DNA from: Serratia proteamaculans
GTDB taxonomy: Bacteria > Pseudomonadota > Gammaproteobacteria > Enterobacterales > Enterobacteriaceae
Length of the DNA: 64,000 nucleotides
Assembly: GCF_008830365.1 (NCBI RefSeq)
Contig: NZ_WBKI01000009.1
Location: forward strand, 1 to 64,000
Direction: 5' to 3'
How positions within the stretch are numbered: the first letter of the stretch is position 1; each line of letters begins with the position of its first letter. The notes under the pieces are model-generated. The model did no database searches and was not told the origin of the DNA. It was given only the letters and a program-made list of their open reading frames with translations. The translations under genes and the position numbers were made by a program. Shown piece after piece: positions 32,520-43,042 of the stretch.

Positions 32520-33806
32520 TCAGCCTGAACGTTTACGGTTGCTGCGTGGCGCACCGCCACGACGTGGCGCGGAGTTACGGCGTGGGCCGTTGCCGCCGCG
32601 TGGGCGTGCCAGGCGTTTCGGCGCAGGCAGGTCACTCATTAACGCATCGCTGTTGTATTTGCTCACCGGAATGCTGTGACCGGTGTAGGTTTCGATCGCC
32701 GGCAGGTTGAGTGCGTACTCTTCACAAGCCAGGCTGATGGAATGACCGCTTTCGCCGGCACGACCGGTACGACCGATGCGGTGAACGTAATCTTCGCAGT
32801 CGTCAGGCAAGTCGTAGTTGAAGACGTGAGTCACCAACGGGATGTGCAGACCGCGGGCGGCGACGTCGGTGGCGACCAGAATATCGAGGTTGCCCTTGGT
32901 GAAGTCATCGAGAATACGCAGACGTTTTTTCTGTGCCACATCGCCGGTCAACAGGCCTACGCGGTGACCATCGGCCGCCAAATGGCCCCAAACGTCTTCA
33001 CAGCGGTGCTTGGTGTTGGCGAAGATGATGCAGCGGTCTGGCCACTCTTCTTCGATCAACGTCTGCAACAGACGCATCTTTTCTTCGTTGGACGGGTAAA
33101 ACAGTTCTTCTTTAATGCGGTGGCCGGTTTTTTGTTCCGGTTCCACTTCAACATATTCAGCGTTGTTCATCTGCTCGAAGGCCAACTCGCGTACGCGGTA
33201 GGACAGGGTGGCAGAGAACAGCATGTTCAGGCGTTGATCGACCGCAGGCATGCGGCGGAACAACCAGCGAATGTCTTTGATAAAGCCCAGATCGTACATG
33301 CGGTCGGCTTCATCCAGCACCACAACCTGGATCGCACCCAGGTCGATATAGTTCTGTTTGGCGTAATCGATTAAACGGCCGGTAGTCCCCACCAGGATAT
33401 CTACGCCGCTTTCCAGCACTTTCAGCTGTTTGTCGTAGCCATCGCCGCCGTACGCCAGACCCATTTTCAGGCCGGTGAATTGGGAGAGGGCTTCCGCATC
33501 GGAGTGGATCTGCACCGCGAGTTCACGCGTTGGCGCCATGATCAAGGCGCGCGGCTGGTTGATCTTGCGATCCTGTTTCGCCGGGTGAGAAAGCAAATAG
33601 TGAAAAGTAGACGCTAAAAATGCCAACGTCTTTCCGGTACCGGTTTGCGCCTGACCTGCAACGTCACGCCCAGAGAGCGTGAGCGGCAATGCTAACGCCT
33701 GGATAGGCGTGCAATATTGAAACCCTTTCTTTTCAAGGGCTTCAATGACTAACGGGTGCAGGGCGAAGTCGGAAAACTTCTGTTCGGTCAAGTGTGTTTT
33801 GCTCAT
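32520..33806 (-). CDS. rhlB: DEAD-box RNA helicase RhlB
   Basis: The RNA degradosome helicase that unwinds structured mRNA for PNPase on the RNase E scaffold (428 residues, E. coli 421). Motifs: Q motif FQYCTPIQ, Walker [30 protein letters not shown] (DEAD), SATL and [10 protein letters not shown]. The C-terminal tail is Arg/Gly-rich ([16 protein letters not shown]), an RNA-binding extension. It is divergent from trxA across 117 bases. Confidence 0.97.
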   Translation of the reverse strand: MSKTHLTEQKFSDFALHPLVIEALEKKGFQYCTPIQALALPLTLSGRDVAGQAQTGTGKTLAFLASTFHYLLSHPAKQDRKINQPRALIMAPTRELAVQIHSDAEALSQFTGLKMGLAYGGDGYDKQLKVLESGVDILVGTTGRLIDYAKQNYIDLGAIQVVVLDEADRMYDLGFIKDIRWLFRRMPAVDQRLNMLFSATLSYRVRELAFEQMNNAEYVEVEPEQKTGHRIKEELFYPSNEEKMRLLQTLIEEEWPDRCIIFANTKHRCEDVWGHLAADGHRVGLLTGDVAQKKRLRILDDFTKGNLDILVATDVAARGLHIPLVTHVFNYDLPDDCEDYVHRIGRTGRAGESGHSISLACEEYALNLPAIETYTGHSIPVSKYNSDALMSDLPAPKRLARPRGGNGPRRNSAPRRGGAPRSNRKRSG

Positions 33807-33923
33807 AGTGTGGTAGAATATCAGCTAACTATTGCTTTACGAAAGCGTATCCGGTGAAATAAAGTCACCTTAGGTTGGTTAATGCTACACCAACAAGGTA
33901 GACACAATCCTTTGGAGTAGAAC

Positions 33924-34250
33924 ATGAGCGATAAAATTATTCACCTGACTGACGGCAGCTTCGACACCGACGTGCTGAAAGCTGAAGGGCCAATCCTGGT
34001 CGATTTCTGGGCTGAATGGTGTGGGCCGTGCAAGATGATTGCTCCGATTCTGGATGAGATTGCCGATGAGTTTGAAGGCAAGCTGACCATCACCAAGCTG
34101 AATATCGACCAGAACCCGGCAACCGCACCCAAGTACGGTATCCGTGGTATCCCTACGCTGTTGCTGTTCAAGAACGGTGAAGTGGCCGCGACCAAGGTTG
34201 GTGCGCTGTCCAAAGGTCAGCTCAAAGATTTCCTTAACGCGAATCTGTAA
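33924..34250 (+). CDS. trxA: Thioredoxin 1
   Basis: A cytoplasmic disulfide reductant of 108 residues. The active site is WCGPC with the cysteines at residues 33 and 36; cis-proline lies in [18 protein letters not shown] (33914-33917) sits 6 bases before the ATG. It lies upstream of rho as in E. coli, and is followed by a large hairpin at 34329-34370. Confidence 0.98.
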   Translation: MSDKIIHLTDGSFDTDVLKAEGPILVDFWAEWCGPCKMIAPILDEIADEFEGKLTITKLNIDQNPATAPKYGIRGIPTLLLFKNGEVAATKVGALSKGQLKDFLNANL

Positions 34251-34828
34251 TCGGGCGGGAAGCCCTATACCCACTGGATGTGACGCTGCGGCCGAAAACG
34301 CCGCCGCGTGAGAGACAACGGGGATATACAGGCGTCTGGCGGGGATGTTCAATTCACCGCTAGACGCCTGCCAAGAAGCGTGTTAAGTTTAACCATACTG
34401 CATATAGAACTTGCCCGAAGTTGTAAATCTAAAGAGTCTAAATCTAAAGCTTTACTCTGTGTTGAACCGCTGGTTTTGAAAGAAAAAATGAACTCAGCCC
34501 GCGTTTTAGCAATCAAACAGTTTTGCAAAATCAATTTTAAGGTACCTTCGATCTTAAACCGTCAATGCGCGCGTCCTCTGTAAGCCATTTCTTACCGTGA
34601 CAGCTCAGCGCCCGGTGATCGAACGTCCAGTAAACAGGCACGAATATCCAATGGATTTCAAGGTGTGGCCAGTCGGCAACCGAACACATCTCCGCAGCTT
34701 AGTCCGCTAAGCCCAGAGGTGAGCAAGGCAAGCCAACGCAACCACTAGAAAGACGAAAGATATATCCCGCTGCCATACCATTCACGATACAAGTTCGAGA
34801 CATACCCCGAGTTTAAGAACCCACCACT
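34251..34828 (+). other. trxA-rho intergenic region and rho leader
   Basis: A 578-base gap with no solid gene. It contains the large hairpin at 34329-34370, an AT-rich stretch (about 34375-34560) likely to house the rho promoter, and a C-rich, G-poor stretch before rho that could serve as a rut site for autogenous attenuation, known for rho in E. coli. A nested stem CATCTC/GAGGTG around GCTTAG/CTAAGC lies at 34687-34719. Two tiny frames, 34565-34600 (11 codons) and 34651-34710 (19 codons), are candidates for a rhoL-like leader peptide, but neither has a good RBS or resembles E. coli RhoL. Confidence 0.5.
34329..34370 (+). other. 14-bp hairpin downstream of trxA
   Basis: CAGGCGTCTGGCGG (34329-34342) pairs with CCGCTAGACGCCTG (34357-34370), with one G-T pair and a 14-base loop. 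There is no T-run. It lies 78 bases past the trxA stop. It may stabilise or process the trxA message or act with Rho as a terminator. Confidence 0.6.
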
Positions 34829-36088
34829 ATGAATCTTACCGAATTAAAGAATACGCCGGTTTCTGAGCTGATTACTCTCGGCGAAAATATGGGGCTGGAA
34901 AACCTTGCCCGCATGCGCAAGCAGGACATTATCTTCTCTATCCTTAAGCAACATGCGAAAAGTGGAGAAGATATCTTCGGCGATGGCGTGTTGGAGATAT
35001 TGCAGGATGGATTTGGTTTTCTCCGCTCTGGAGACAGTTCCTACCTTGCAGGCCCCGACGACATCTACGTATCCCCTAGCCAAATCCGCCGTTTTAACCT
35101 CCGTACAGGTGACTCCGTTTCCGGTAAGATTCGTCCGCCAAAAGAAGGCGAGCGCTACTTTGCCCTGTTGAAAGTTAACGAAGTTAACTACGACAAACCG
35201 GAAAACGCCCGTAGCAAGATCCTGTTCGAAAACTTAACCCCACTGCATGCCAACTCCCGTCTGCGGATGGAACGCGGTAACGGCTCAACCGAAGACCTGA
35301 CGGCACGCGTGCTGGATCTGGCTTCGCCGATTGGTCGTGGCCAGCGTGGTTTGATTGTAGCGCCGCCGAAAGCCGGTAAAACCATGCTGCTGCAGAACAT
35401 TGCGCAGAGCATTGCTTACAACCACCCAGACTGCGTACTGATGGTGCTGCTGATCGACGAACGTCCGGAAGAAGTGACCGAGATGCAGCGTCTGGTGAAG
35501 GGCGAAGTTATCGCTTCTACCTTTGACGAACCGGCTTCTCGCCACGTTCAGGTTGCAGAAATGGTGATCGAGAAGGCCAAGCGCCTGGTTGAGCACAAGA
35601 AAGACGTGATCATCTTGCTCGACTCCATCACCCGTCTGGCACGTGCCTACAACACCGTAGTTCCGGCTTCCGGTAAAGTGTTGACCGGCGGTGTGGATGC
35701 TAATGCCCTGCATCGTCCTAAGCGTTTCTTCGGTGCGGCACGTAACGTTGAGGAAGGCGGTAGCCTGACCATCATCGCTACCGCGCTGGTTGATACCGGG
35801 TCGAAAATGGACGAGGTTATCTACGAAGAATTTAAAGGTACCGGCAACATGGAATTGCATCTGGCGCGTAAAATCGCCGAGAAGCGTGTATTCCCTGCGA
35901 TCGACTACAACCGCTCTGGTACCCGTAAAGAAGAATTGCTCACCACTTCTGAAGAACTGCAGAAAATGTGGATCCTGCGTAAAATCATTCACCCGATGGG
36001 CGAGATTGATGCAATGGAATTCCTCATTAACAAGTTGGCCATGACCAAAACCAACGATGAATTCTTCGATATGATGAAGCGCTCATAA
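34829..36088 (+). CDS. rho: Transcription termination factor Rho
   Basis: A hexameric RNA-dependent ATPase, 419 residues, identical in length to E. coli. It has an N-terminal helical bundle ([15 protein letters not shown]), a cold-shock-like RNA-binding domain (about 50-120, with FGFLRS), Walker A APPKAGKT near residue 178-185, Walker [17 protein letters not shown] (ending about residue 272), and the secondary RNA-binding Q and R loops ([12 protein letters not shown] and [18 protein letters not shown]). The sequence just before ATG lacks a good Shine-Dalgarno. A strong terminator follows. Confidence 0.98.
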   Translation: MNLTELKNTPVSELITLGENMGLENLARMRKQDIIFSILKQHAKSGEDIFGDGVLEILQDGFGFLRSGDSSYLAGPDDIYVSPSQIRRFNLRTGDSVSGKIRPPKEGERYFALLKVNEVNYDKPENARSKILFENLTPLHANSRLRMERGNGSTEDLTARVLDLASPIGRGQRGLIVAPPKAGKTMLLQNIAQSIAYNHPDCVLMVLLIDERPEEVTEMQRLVKGEVIASTFDEPASRHVQVAEMVIEKAKRLVEHKKDVIILLDSITRLARAYNTVVPASGKVLTGGVDANALHRPKRFFGAARNVEEGGSLTIIATALVDTGSKMDEVIYEEFKGTGNMELHLARKIAEKRVFPAIDYNRSGTRKEELLTTSEELQKMWILRKIIHPMGEIDAMEFLINKLAMTKTNDEFFDMMKRS

Positions 36089-36123
36089 TGACGATGCGCT
36101 CATAATTGAGTAAAAATTCAAAG

Positions 36124-36151
36124 AACGCCACGCCTAGTCGTGGCGTTTTTT
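36124..36151 (+). terminator. Rho-independent terminator of rho
   Basis: AACGCCACG (36124-36132) / CGTGGCGTT (36139-36147), loop CCTAGT, then TTTTTT with further Ts, 35 bases after the rho stop. Confidence 0.92.
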
Positions 36152-36401
36152 GCTTTTGGCAGATACGATACGTAACAGAAATGGAAACGTAAGTTATTTT
36201 CGTGACTTACTGAGAATTCATCTTATTTGCGGTCGGCGCTTCGTCGTTCGCGCATTGCTACTGTCGAAACAGCAGACAGAGACATTGGAATAAGAATGAA
36301 TGGCTGTTGTCATAGGAAATGACTGAAAGGTAGCGGGATACCATGGCGCAGCCTGTCGCCCGTGTTAAGCTGCCTTATCTTCTACAAAGATCTTGTTAAC
36401 T
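36152..36401 (+). other. Leader and promoter region of the ECA (wec) operon
   Basis: About 250 bases between the rho terminator and wecA, with no gene. The message must start here because the upstream terminator is strong. No promoter stands out. GGTAGCG at 36329-36335 matches the core of the RfaH ops element but not its flanks, so it is not called. Confidence 0.4.
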
Positions 36402-37499
36402 GTGAACTTACTCACTATGAGTACTGAAATTCTATTTGTTTTCCTGTTTTCTTTGGCTTTTCTCTTTGTTGCCCGTAAAGCAGCAAAACGTATTGGTCTG
36501 GTTGATAAACCTAATTACCGCAAACGCCATCAGGGGCTGATCCCTCTGGTCGGGGGTATTTCTGTTTACGCCGGGCTGTGCTTTGCCTTCTTTATCTCTG
36601 ACCAATCGATTGCGCATGGCAAACTCTACCTCGCTTGCGCGGGGATATTAGTGTTCGTTGGTGCTCTTGACGATCGTTTCGATATCAGCGTTAAAATTCG
36701 AGCGCTGGTTCAGGCTCTGGTCGGCATTGCGATGATGGTCTTCGCCGGGCTCTACCTGCGCAGTTTTGGCCATGTGCTGGGTGACTGGGAAATGCAGTTG
36801 GGGCCGTTCGGCTATCTGGTCACGTTGTTTGCCGTGTGGGCTGCGATCAACGCCTTTAACATGGTAGATGGCATCGACGGTCTGCTGGGGGGGCTCTCGT
36901 GCGTGTCTTTCGGTGCGCTGGGCGTGTTGCTGTACCTGAGCGGTCATTCTGACCTGGCTTTCTGGTGCTTCGCGATGATTGCCGCCATCGTTCCTTATAT
37001 CCTGCTTAACCTCGGCATTCTCGGTCGCCGGTATAAAGTGTTTATGGGGGATGCCGGCAGTACGCTGATCGGTTTCACCGCCATTTGGTTGCTGCTGCAA
37101 AGCTCGCAGGGTAAAGCTCATTCCATCAACCCTGTAACCGCACTGTGGATTATCGCTATTCCTCTGATGGACATGATTGCGATCATGTACCGTCGTTTAC
37201 GCAAAGGGATGAGCCCTTTCTCTCCAGATCGCCAACACATTCATCACCTGATTATGCGCGCGGGCTTTACGCCACGGCAGGCTTTCGTGTTGATTACCCT
37301 GGCGGCGGCACTGCTGGCGGCTATTGGCGTGCTCGGCGAACGTCTTACTTTTATCCCTGAGTGGGTAATGTTGGCATTATTCTTGCTTGCCTTCTTTTTA
37401 TACGGTTACTGCATTAAGCGCGCCTGGCGTGTTGCACGTTACATTAAGCGTATCAAGCGCCGTCTGCGGCGTTCGAACGGCAATAAGCAAGTATCTTAA
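36402..37499 (+). CDS. wecA: UDP-GlcNAc:undecaprenyl-phosphate GlcNAc-1-P transferase
   Basis: Makes lipid I (GlcNAc-PP-undecaprenol), the first step of enterobacterial common antigen and of many O-antigens. The GTG at 36402 was chosen because it yields MNLLTMSTE, matching the E. coli N-terminus, and 365 residues; three more codons upstream are possible. The protein is an integral membrane protein of about 11 helices. Conserved cytoplasmic motifs are DDRFDI (Mg binding), NAFNMVDGIDGLLGG, MGDAGS and the HIHHL loop. It is the first gene of the wec operon. Confidence 0.95.
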   Translation: MNLLTMSTEILFVFLFSLAFLFVARKAAKRIGLVDKPNYRKRHQGLIPLVGGISVYAGLCFAFFISDQSIAHGKLYLACAGILVFVGALDDRFDISVKIRALVQALVGIAMMVFAGLYLRSFGHVLGDWEMQLGPFGYLVTLFAVWAAINAFNMVDGIDGLLGGLSCVSFGALGVLLYLSGHSDLAFWCFAMIAAIVPYILLNLGILGRRYKVFMGDAGSTLIGFTAIWLLLQSSQGKAHSINPVTALWIIAIPLMDMIAIMYRRLRKGMSPFSPDRQHIHHLIMRAGFTPRQAFVLITLAAALLAAIGVLGERLTFIPEWVMLALFLLAFFLYGYCIKRAWRVARYIKRIKRRLRRSNGNKQVS

Positions 37500-37519
37500 C
37501 CAGAGGCTTTTGGGCAGTG

Positions 37520-38572
37520 ATGAATCCAGAAACAATGTCTGACAAGAATATCCCGGCAGTGGATAACGAACTCGATATCCGCGGCCTGTGCTGCACCCTG
37601 TGGCGCGGTAAGCCATGGATTATCGGTATAGCGGCGTTATTTGCCGTGGTTGCGCTGATGGTTTCCTACCTGGTGAAACAGGAGTGGAGTGCGGCAGCAA
37701 TTACCGATCGGCCAACAGTGAATGCGTTGGGGGGTTATTATTCCCAGCAGCAATTCCTGCGTAATCTGGATGTGCGGACGATGCCTGCCGCCAGCGCCGA
37801 GCAGCCGGGCATTGCTGACGAAGCCTATAATGAATTCATTATGCAGTTGGCAGCCTACGATACGCGTCGCGATTTCTGGCTGCAGAGCGATTATTACAAA
37901 CAGCGCCAGGAAGGCGATGCCGCTGCCGATGCGGCATTGTTGGATGAACTGATTAACAACATTCAGTTTACTCCGCGCGATGATAAAAAAGTGCCGAACG
38001 ACGGCGTGAAGCTGACGGCGGAAACGGCGGCGGATGCCAACCGTCTGTTACGTCAATATGTGGCGTTTGCCAGCCACCGTGCTGCTCAGCATCTGAACGA
38101 AGAGATCCAGGGCGCCTGGGCGGCCCGCACCACCTCGATGAAAGCGCAGGTCAAGCGCCAGGAAGCGGTGGCGGCGGCAGTGTATAAGCGTGAGTTGAAC
38201 ACCATTCAACAGGCGTTGAAAATTGCCGAGACGCAGGGTATCAGCCGGACTCAGACCGATACCCCGGCAGAACAACTGCCAGACTCTGACCTGTTCCTGC
38301 TGGGCAAACCTATGCTGCAGGCGCGTTTGGAAGGGCTGCAGGCTTCGGGACCGACCTTCGATCTGGATTATGATCAAAATCGTGCGATGCTGTCGACATT
38401 GAACGTCGGCCCGACGCTGGACGAGAAGTTTCAGACTTACCGCTATTTGCGGACCCCGGAAGAACCGGTAAAACGTGATAGCCCACGGCGGATATTCTGG
38501 TTGATCATGTGGGGCGCGATGGGCGCTTTGGTTGGCGCAGGTGTTGCCCTGGTGCGTCGGCCGCGTAATTAA
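37520..38572 (+). CDS. wzzE: ECA chain-length regulator WzzE
   Basis: An inner-membrane polysaccharide co-polymerase that sets ECA repeat number (350 residues). It has an N-terminal helix (about 35-57), a large periplasmic domain with coiled-coil potential (AWAARTTSMKAQVKRQEAV), and a C-terminal helix (about 320-342). The proline-rich segment TPEEPVKRDSPRR before the second helix is the Wzz signature. The ATG at 37520 was preferred to the GTG one codon earlier; either would work. Confidence 0.95.
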   Translation: MNPETMSDKNIPAVDNELDIRGLCCTLWRGKPWIIGIAALFAVVALMVSYLVKQEWSAAAITDRPTVNALGGYYSQQQFLRNLDVRTMPAASAEQPGIADEAYNEFIMQLAAYDTRRDFWLQSDYYKQRQEGDAAADAALLDELINNIQFTPRDDKKVPNDGVKLTAETAADANRLLRQYVAFASHRAAQHLNEEIQGAWAARTTSMKAQVKRQEAVAAAVYKRELNTIQQALKIAETQGISRTQTDTPAEQLPDSDLFLLGKPMLQARLEGLQASGPTFDLDYDQNRAMLSTLNVGPTLDEKFQTYRYLRTPEEPVKRDSPRRIFWLIMWGAMGALVGAGVALVRRPRN

Positions 38573-38594
38573 AAATAATATAATAACTCGCTGA

Positions 38595-38631
38595 TGGGCA
38601 CGTAAGTGCCCAATTCGCAGGTACGCCTGCG
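38595..38631 (+). other. Tandem hairpins between wzzE and wecB
   Basis: TGGGCAC/GTGCCCA (38595-38601/38606-38612, loop GTAA) is followed by CGCAGG/CCTGCG (38616-38621/38626-38631, loop TACG). No T-run follows, so these are not terminators. They sit 26-62 bases before the wecB GTG start and may affect message processing or wecB translation. Confidence 0.6.
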
Positions 38632-38656
38632 GTTAACCGACCAAAAGAGATTCGCT

Positions 38657-39787
38657 GTGAAAGTGTTGACTGTTTTCGGCACCAGACCTGAAGCCATCAA
38701 AATGGCCCCGCTGGTACATGCCCTGGCTCAGGATGAAGCCTTTGAATCAAGAGTCTGCGTTACGGCACAGCATCGTGAGATGTTGGATCAGGTATTGCGG
38801 TTATTTGAGATAGTGCCTGATTACGACCTGAATATCATGAAGCCCGGTCAGGGATTGAGTGAGATCACCTGCCGTATTCTGGAGGGCCTGAAAGGCGTTC
38901 TTGAAGAGTTCAAACCGGACGTGGTGCTGGTTCACGGTGATACTACTACCACGCTGGCGACCAGTTTGGCGGCGTTTTACCAGCGTATCCCGGTTGGGCA
39001 CGTAGAGGCGGGTCTGCGCACCGGCGATCTTTACTCGCCGTGGCCGGAAGAGGCTAACCGCAAACTGACCGGTCATCTGGCGATGTATCATTTTGCCCCG
39101 ACGGAAAACTCGCGTCAGAACCTGTTGCGCGAACTGCTGCCGGACGATCATATCTTCGTCACCGGCAACACGGTGATTGACGCGCTGTTCTGGGTTCGCG
39201 ATCGGGTGATGGGTGATGCTGCATTGCATGAAAGCCTGGCACAACGCTACCCGTTCCTGGATGCCAATAAAAAAATGATCCTGGTGACCGGCCACCGTCG
39301 TGAAAGCTTTGGTGGCGGGTTTGAGCGGATTTGCAGCGCGCTGGCAGAAATTGCCCGTTCGCATCCAGAGGTGCAGGTCGTGTACCCGGTGCATCTCAAT
39401 CCCAACGTCAGCGAGCCGGTCAATCGCATTCTGAAAGGGATTGATAACATCATCCTGATCGACCCGCAGGATTACTTGCCCTTTGTCTACCTGATGGCTA
39501 ACGCTTATATGATCCTGACCGACTCTGGTGGTATTCAGGAAGAAGCGCCGTCATTGGGCAAACCTGTGCTGGTGATGCGTGACACCACCGAACGACCGGA
39601 AGCGGTAGATTCGGGTACGGTGCGTCTGGTGGGAACCGACGTAGCCAAAATTGTTGATGCGGTTACCCGGTTGCTGACGGACGAAAACGAATATCACGCC
39701 ATGAGCCGGGCGCATAACCCTTACGGTGACGGGCATGCCTGCCAACGTATTCTCGAAGCTTTGAAGAATCATCAGGTGACACTATGA
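38657..39787 (+). CDS. wecB: UDP-GlcNAc 2-epimerase
   Basis: Interconverts UDP-GlcNAc and UDP-ManNAc for ECA (non-hydrolysing epimerase, GT-B fold). The GTG at 38657 gives [16 protein letters not shown] and 376 residues, the E. coli length, with AAAAGAGA (38643-38650) as RBS. Family blocks: [28 protein letters not shown] (with the catalytic His) and [20 protein letters not shown]. It overlaps wecC by 4 bases. Confidence 0.96.
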   Translation: MKVLTVFGTRPEAIKMAPLVHALAQDEAFESRVCVTAQHREMLDQVLRLFEIVPDYDLNIMKPGQGLSEITCRILEGLKGVLEEFKPDVVLVHGDTTTTLATSLAAFYQRIPVGHVEAGLRTGDLYSPWPEEANRKLTGHLAMYHFAPTENSRQNLLRELLPDDHIFVTGNTVIDALFWVRDRVMGDAALHESLAQRYPFLDANKKMILVTGHRRESFGGGFERICSALAEIARSHPEVQVVYPVHLNPNVSEPVNRILKGIDNIILIDPQDYLPFVYLMANAYMILTDSGGIQEEAPSLGKPVLVMRDTTERPEAVDSGTVRLVGTDVAKIVDAVTRLLTDENEYHAMSRAHNPYGDGHACQRILEALKNHQVTL

Positions 39788-41046
39788 GTTTTAACACTAT
39801 TTCGGTTATCGGCCTGGGTTATATCGGTCTGCCAACGGCGGCGGCGTTTGCCTCCCGCAAGAAAAAGGTGGTGGGCGTAGATGTTAACCAACATGCGGTG
39901 GATACCATTAACCGTGGCGCGATCCATATCGTAGAACCCGATCTGGATAAAGTGGTGAAAGACGCGGTCGACGGCGGCTACCTGCAGGCGGTGACCAAAC
40001 CCCTGGCTGCGGATGCTTTCCTGATCGCGGTGCCAACGCCGTTTAAAGGTGACCATGAGCCGGATCTGGCCTATGTCGAAGCGGCGGCAAAATCACTGGC
40101 GCCGGTGCTGAAAAAAGGCGACCTGGTCATTCTGGAGTCGACTTCTCCGGTGGGTGCCACCGAGCAGATGGCGCAGTGGCTGGCCGAGGCGCGTAGCGAT
40201 CTCAGCTTCCCGCAGCAGGCGGGTGAAGCCGCAGATATCAACATTGCTTACTGCCCAGAGCGCGTGCTGCCGGGGCAGGTGATGGTGGAGCTAATTCAGA
40301 ACGATCGCGTGATTGGTGGCATGACGCCAAAATGCTCGGAGCGTGCCAGCACGCTGTACAAGATTTTCCTCGAAGGCGAGTGTGTGATTACTAATTCACG
40401 CACTGCAGAGATGTGCAAACTGACCGAAAACAGCTTCCGCGATGTGAATATCGCCTTTGCCAATGAGCTGTCATTGATTTGCGCCGATCAGGGTATCAAT
40501 GTTTGGGAGCTGATCCGTTTGGCAAACCGCCATCCGCGGGTGAATATCCTGCAGCCTGGTCCTGGCGTTGGCGGCCACTGCATCGCGGTCGATCCTTGGT
40601 TTATCGTGTCACAGAACCCGCAGCAGGCGCGTTTGATCCATACTGCACGCCTGGTGAATGACGGGAAACCTTTGTGGGTGGTTGATCGCGTCAAAGCGGC
40701 AGTGGCCGACTGTCTGGCCGCTACCGATAAACGCGCTTCAGAAGTGAAAATCGCCTGCTTTGGTCTGGCCTTCAAGCCAAATATCGACGATTTGCGCGAA
40801 AGCCCGGCAGTGGAAGTGGCGCATCTGATTGCCGATTGGCACGTGGGTGAAACGCTGGTGGTTGAGCCAAACGTCGAACAGCTGCCGAAATCGTTGGTTG
40901 GTCACGTGACGCTGAAAGCGCTGGCCGACGCATTACAGCAGGCGGATGTGATCGTGATGTTGGTCGACCATAAGCAATTCAAGGCAATTAAGCCGGAAGA
41001 AATAAAACAAGCGTGGGTTGTGGATACCAAAGGAGTATGGCGTTGA
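39784..41046 (+). CDS. wecC: UDP-N-acetyl-D-mannosamine dehydrogenase
   Basis: An NAD-dependent oxidation of UDP-ManNAc to UDP-ManNAcA, the second ECA sugar donor (420 residues). The Rossmann motif is [14 protein letters not shown] at the N-terminus; the catalytic cysteine is in [15 protein letters not shown]; the central helix carries [22 protein letters not shown]. It starts at an ATGA overlap with wecB and ends in a TTGA overlap with rffG. Confidence 0.96.
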   Translation: MSFNTISVIGLGYIGLPTAAAFASRKKKVVGVDVNQHAVDTINRGAIHIVEPDLDKVVKDAVDGGYLQAVTKPLAADAFLIAVPTPFKGDHEPDLAYVEAAAKSLAPVLKKGDLVILESTSPVGATEQMAQWLAEARSDLSFPQQAGEAADINIAYCPERVLPGQVMVELIQNDRVIGGMTPKCSERASTLYKIFLEGECVITNSRTAEMCKLTENSFRDVNIAFANELSLICADQGINVWELIRLANRHPRVNILQPGPGVGGHCIAVDPWFIVSQNPQQARLIHTARLVNDGKPLWVVDRVKAAVADCLAATDKRASEVKIACFGLAFKPNIDDLRESPAVEVAHLIADWHVGETLVVEPNVEQLPKSLVGHVTLKALADALQQADVIVMLVDHKQFKAIKPEEIKQAWVVDTKGVWR

Positions 41047-42110
41047 AACGTATTTTAGTCACTGGTGGGGCTGGCTTTATTGGCTCAGCGGTCGTGAGGC
41101 ACATTATCGAAGCCACGCAGGACAGTGTCCTGGTGCTAGACAAACTCACCTATGCGGGCAATCTGGAGTCGCTTTCAGTAGTTGCTGATAACCCACGCTA
41201 TTCGTTTGAACAGGTAGATATCTGCGATCGCGCGGCGTTGGATCGGGTGTTTGCCGAGTATCAACCGGATGTGATCATGCACCTGGCGGCGGAAAGCCAT
41301 GTTGACCGTTCTATCGACGGCCCGGCGGCTTTTATCGAAACCAACGTGGTGGGCACTTACAGCATGCTGGAGGCGGCCCGCCATTATTGGCAGCCGCTGG
41401 ACGCGGAGAAGAAACAAGGCTTCCGCTTCCACCACATTTCCACCGACGAAGTGTATGGCGATCTGCACGGTACGGAAGATTTGTTCACCGAAACCACGCC
41501 TTACTCGCCAAGCAGCCCGTATTCGGCCTCCAAGGCTTCCAGCGATCATCTGGTCCGCGCCTGGTTGCGTACTTACGGCCTGCCGACCCTGGTCACCAAC
41601 TGTTCCAATAACTACGGCCCGTATCACTTCCCGGAGAAGCTTATCCCGCTGGTGATCCTCAATGCCGTGGCCGGTAAGCCATTGCCGGTGTATGGCAACG
41701 GGGCGCAGGTGCGTGATTGGCTGTATGTGGAAGACCACGCTCGTGCGTTGTACCAGGTGGTTACCGAAGGTGTGGTGGGGGAAACCTACAATATTGGCGG
41801 CCACAACGAGCGCAAGAATATTGAAGTGGTGCACACCATCTGTGATTTGCTGGAAGAGCTGGCACCTAACAAGCCACAGGGCGTGGAGAAATACCGCGAC
41901 CTGATTACTTACGTCAAGGATCGCCCGGGCCATGATATGCGCTACGCGATCGATGCCGGAAAGATTGACCGTGAATTGGGCTGGCGTCCGCAGGAAACCT
42001 TTGAAAGCGGCATTCGCAAAACGGTTTCCTGGTATCTGAACAATGAAACCTGGTGGCGTCGCGTTCAGGACGGTTCCTATACCGGTGAACGTTTGGGTTT
42101 ATCCGACTAA
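41043..42110 (+). CDS. rffG: dTDP-glucose 4,6-dehydratase
   Basis: A short-chain dehydrogenase-type enzyme making dTDP-4-keto-6-deoxyglucose for the Fuc4NAc donor. TTG at 41043 is proposed as start: AGGAG (41031-41035) lies 7 bases upstream, it overlaps the wecC stop as TTGA, and it gives 355 residues like E. coli. The ATG at 41037 would be only 1 base from that Shine-Dalgarno. Motifs: GGAGFIGS (NAD), STDEVYGDL, and YSASKAS with the catalytic Tyr and Lys. Confidence 0.95.
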   Translation: MKRILVTGGAGFIGSAVVRHIIEATQDSVLVLDKLTYAGNLESLSVVADNPRYSFEQVDICDRAALDRVFAEYQPDVIMHLAAESHVDRSIDGPAAFIETNVVGTYSMLEAARHYWQPLDAEKKQGFRFHHISTDEVYGDLHGTEDLFTETTPYSPSSPYSASKASSDHLVRAWLRTYGLPTLVTNCSNNYGPYHFPEKLIPLVILNAVAGKPLPVYGNGAQVRDWLYVEDHARALYQVVTEGVVGETYNIGGHNERKNIEVVHTICDLLEELAPNKPQGVEKYRDLITYVKDRPGHDMRYAIDAGKIDRELGWRPQETFESGIRKTVSWYLNNETWWRRVQDGSYTGERLGLSD

Positions 42111-42160
42111 AATTAGTCAGGGTTGCCTGAGTGGCTGCCCAGTGGATTTTTGGAGTAAGT

Positions 42161-43042
42161 ATGAAAGGTATTATTCTGGCAGGTGGCTCCGGTACTCGGT
42201 TGCATCCTATTACCCGCGGCGTCTCCAAGCAGCTGTTGCCTATTTACGACAAGCCGATGATTTATTATCCGATGTCGGTGCTGATGTTGGCGGGGATCCG
42301 CGACATTTTGATTATTTCAACACCGGAAGATCTGCCGTCATTCCAGCGTCTGCTGGGGAATGGCGATCAGTTCGGTGTCAATCTCAGCTATGCCGCGCAA
42401 CCAAAGCCGGAAGGCCTGGCGCAGGCATTCCTGATTGGTGAAGAGTTCATCAATGGCGACTCTTGCTGTCTGGTATTGGGTGATAACATTTTCTTCGGTC
42501 AATCTTTCAGTCCTAAATTGAAAAGCGTAGCGACACGTACCGAAGGTGCAACGGTATTTGGTTATCAGGTGATGGATCCTGAGCGCTTTGGCGTAGTGGA
42601 GTTTGATGAGAACTTCCGAGCGCTGTCTATTGAGGAAAAGCCGAAAAAACCTAAATCGGATTGGGCGGTGACAGGCCTGTATTTCTACGACAACCAAGTT
42701 GTCGAGTTCGCCAAACAGGTTAAGCCTTCGGAGCGTGGCGAGTTGGAGATCACCAGCATCAACCAGATGTATCTGGATCGTGGTGAGCTGACGGTTGAAC
42801 TGTTGGGGCGTGGTTTCGCCTGGCTGGATACCGGTACGCATGACAGCCTGCTGGAGGCCAGCAGCTTTGTGCAGACGGTGGAAAAACGTCAGGGCTTCAA
42901 AATTGCCTGTCTGGAAGAGATCGCCTGGCGTAATGGTTGGCTGGACGATAAAGATCTGAAGCGTGCCGCCAATGCCTTGTCTAAAACCGGTTATGGCAAG
43001 TATCTGCAGGACCTGTTGCATGCGCGTCCACGCCACTATTGA
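42161..43042 (+). CDS. rffH: Glucose-1-phosphate thymidylyltransferase
   Basis: Makes dTDP-glucose from dTTP and glucose-1-phosphate, feeding RffG. The ATG at 42161, with GGAG 6 bases upstream, gives 293 residues starting [18 protein letters not shown], the nucleotide-binding signature. Other blocks: GDNIFFGQS and [14 protein letters not shown]. The gene order rffG-rffH mirrors E. coli; the 50-base spacer is the longest in the second half of the operon before wecG-yifK. It overlaps wecD by 23 bases. Confidence 0.95.
   Translation: MKGIILAGGSGTRLHPITRGVSKQLLPIYDKPMIYYPMSVLMLAGIRDILIISTPEDLPSFQRLLGNGDQFGVNLSYAAQPKPEGLAQAFLIGEEFINGDSCCLVLGDNIFFGQSFSPKLKSVATRTEGATVFGYQVMDPERFGVVEFDENFRALSIEEKPKKPKSDWAVTGLYFYDNQVVEFAKQVKPSERGELEITSINQMYLDRGELTVELLGRGFAWLDTGTHDSLLEASSFVQTVEKRQGFKIACLEEIAWRNGWLDDKDLKRAANALSKTGYGKYLQDLLHARPRHY

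Noticed and set aside
34308-34583. 91-codon frame in the trxA-rho gap
   Set aside because: It runs through a strong hairpin and AT-rich promoter-like sequence, shows no domain and has no Shine-Dalgarno.
36329-36335. GGTAGCG as an RfaH ops element before wecA
   Set aside because: Only 7 of the 12 ops bases match and the JUMPstart flanks are absent.
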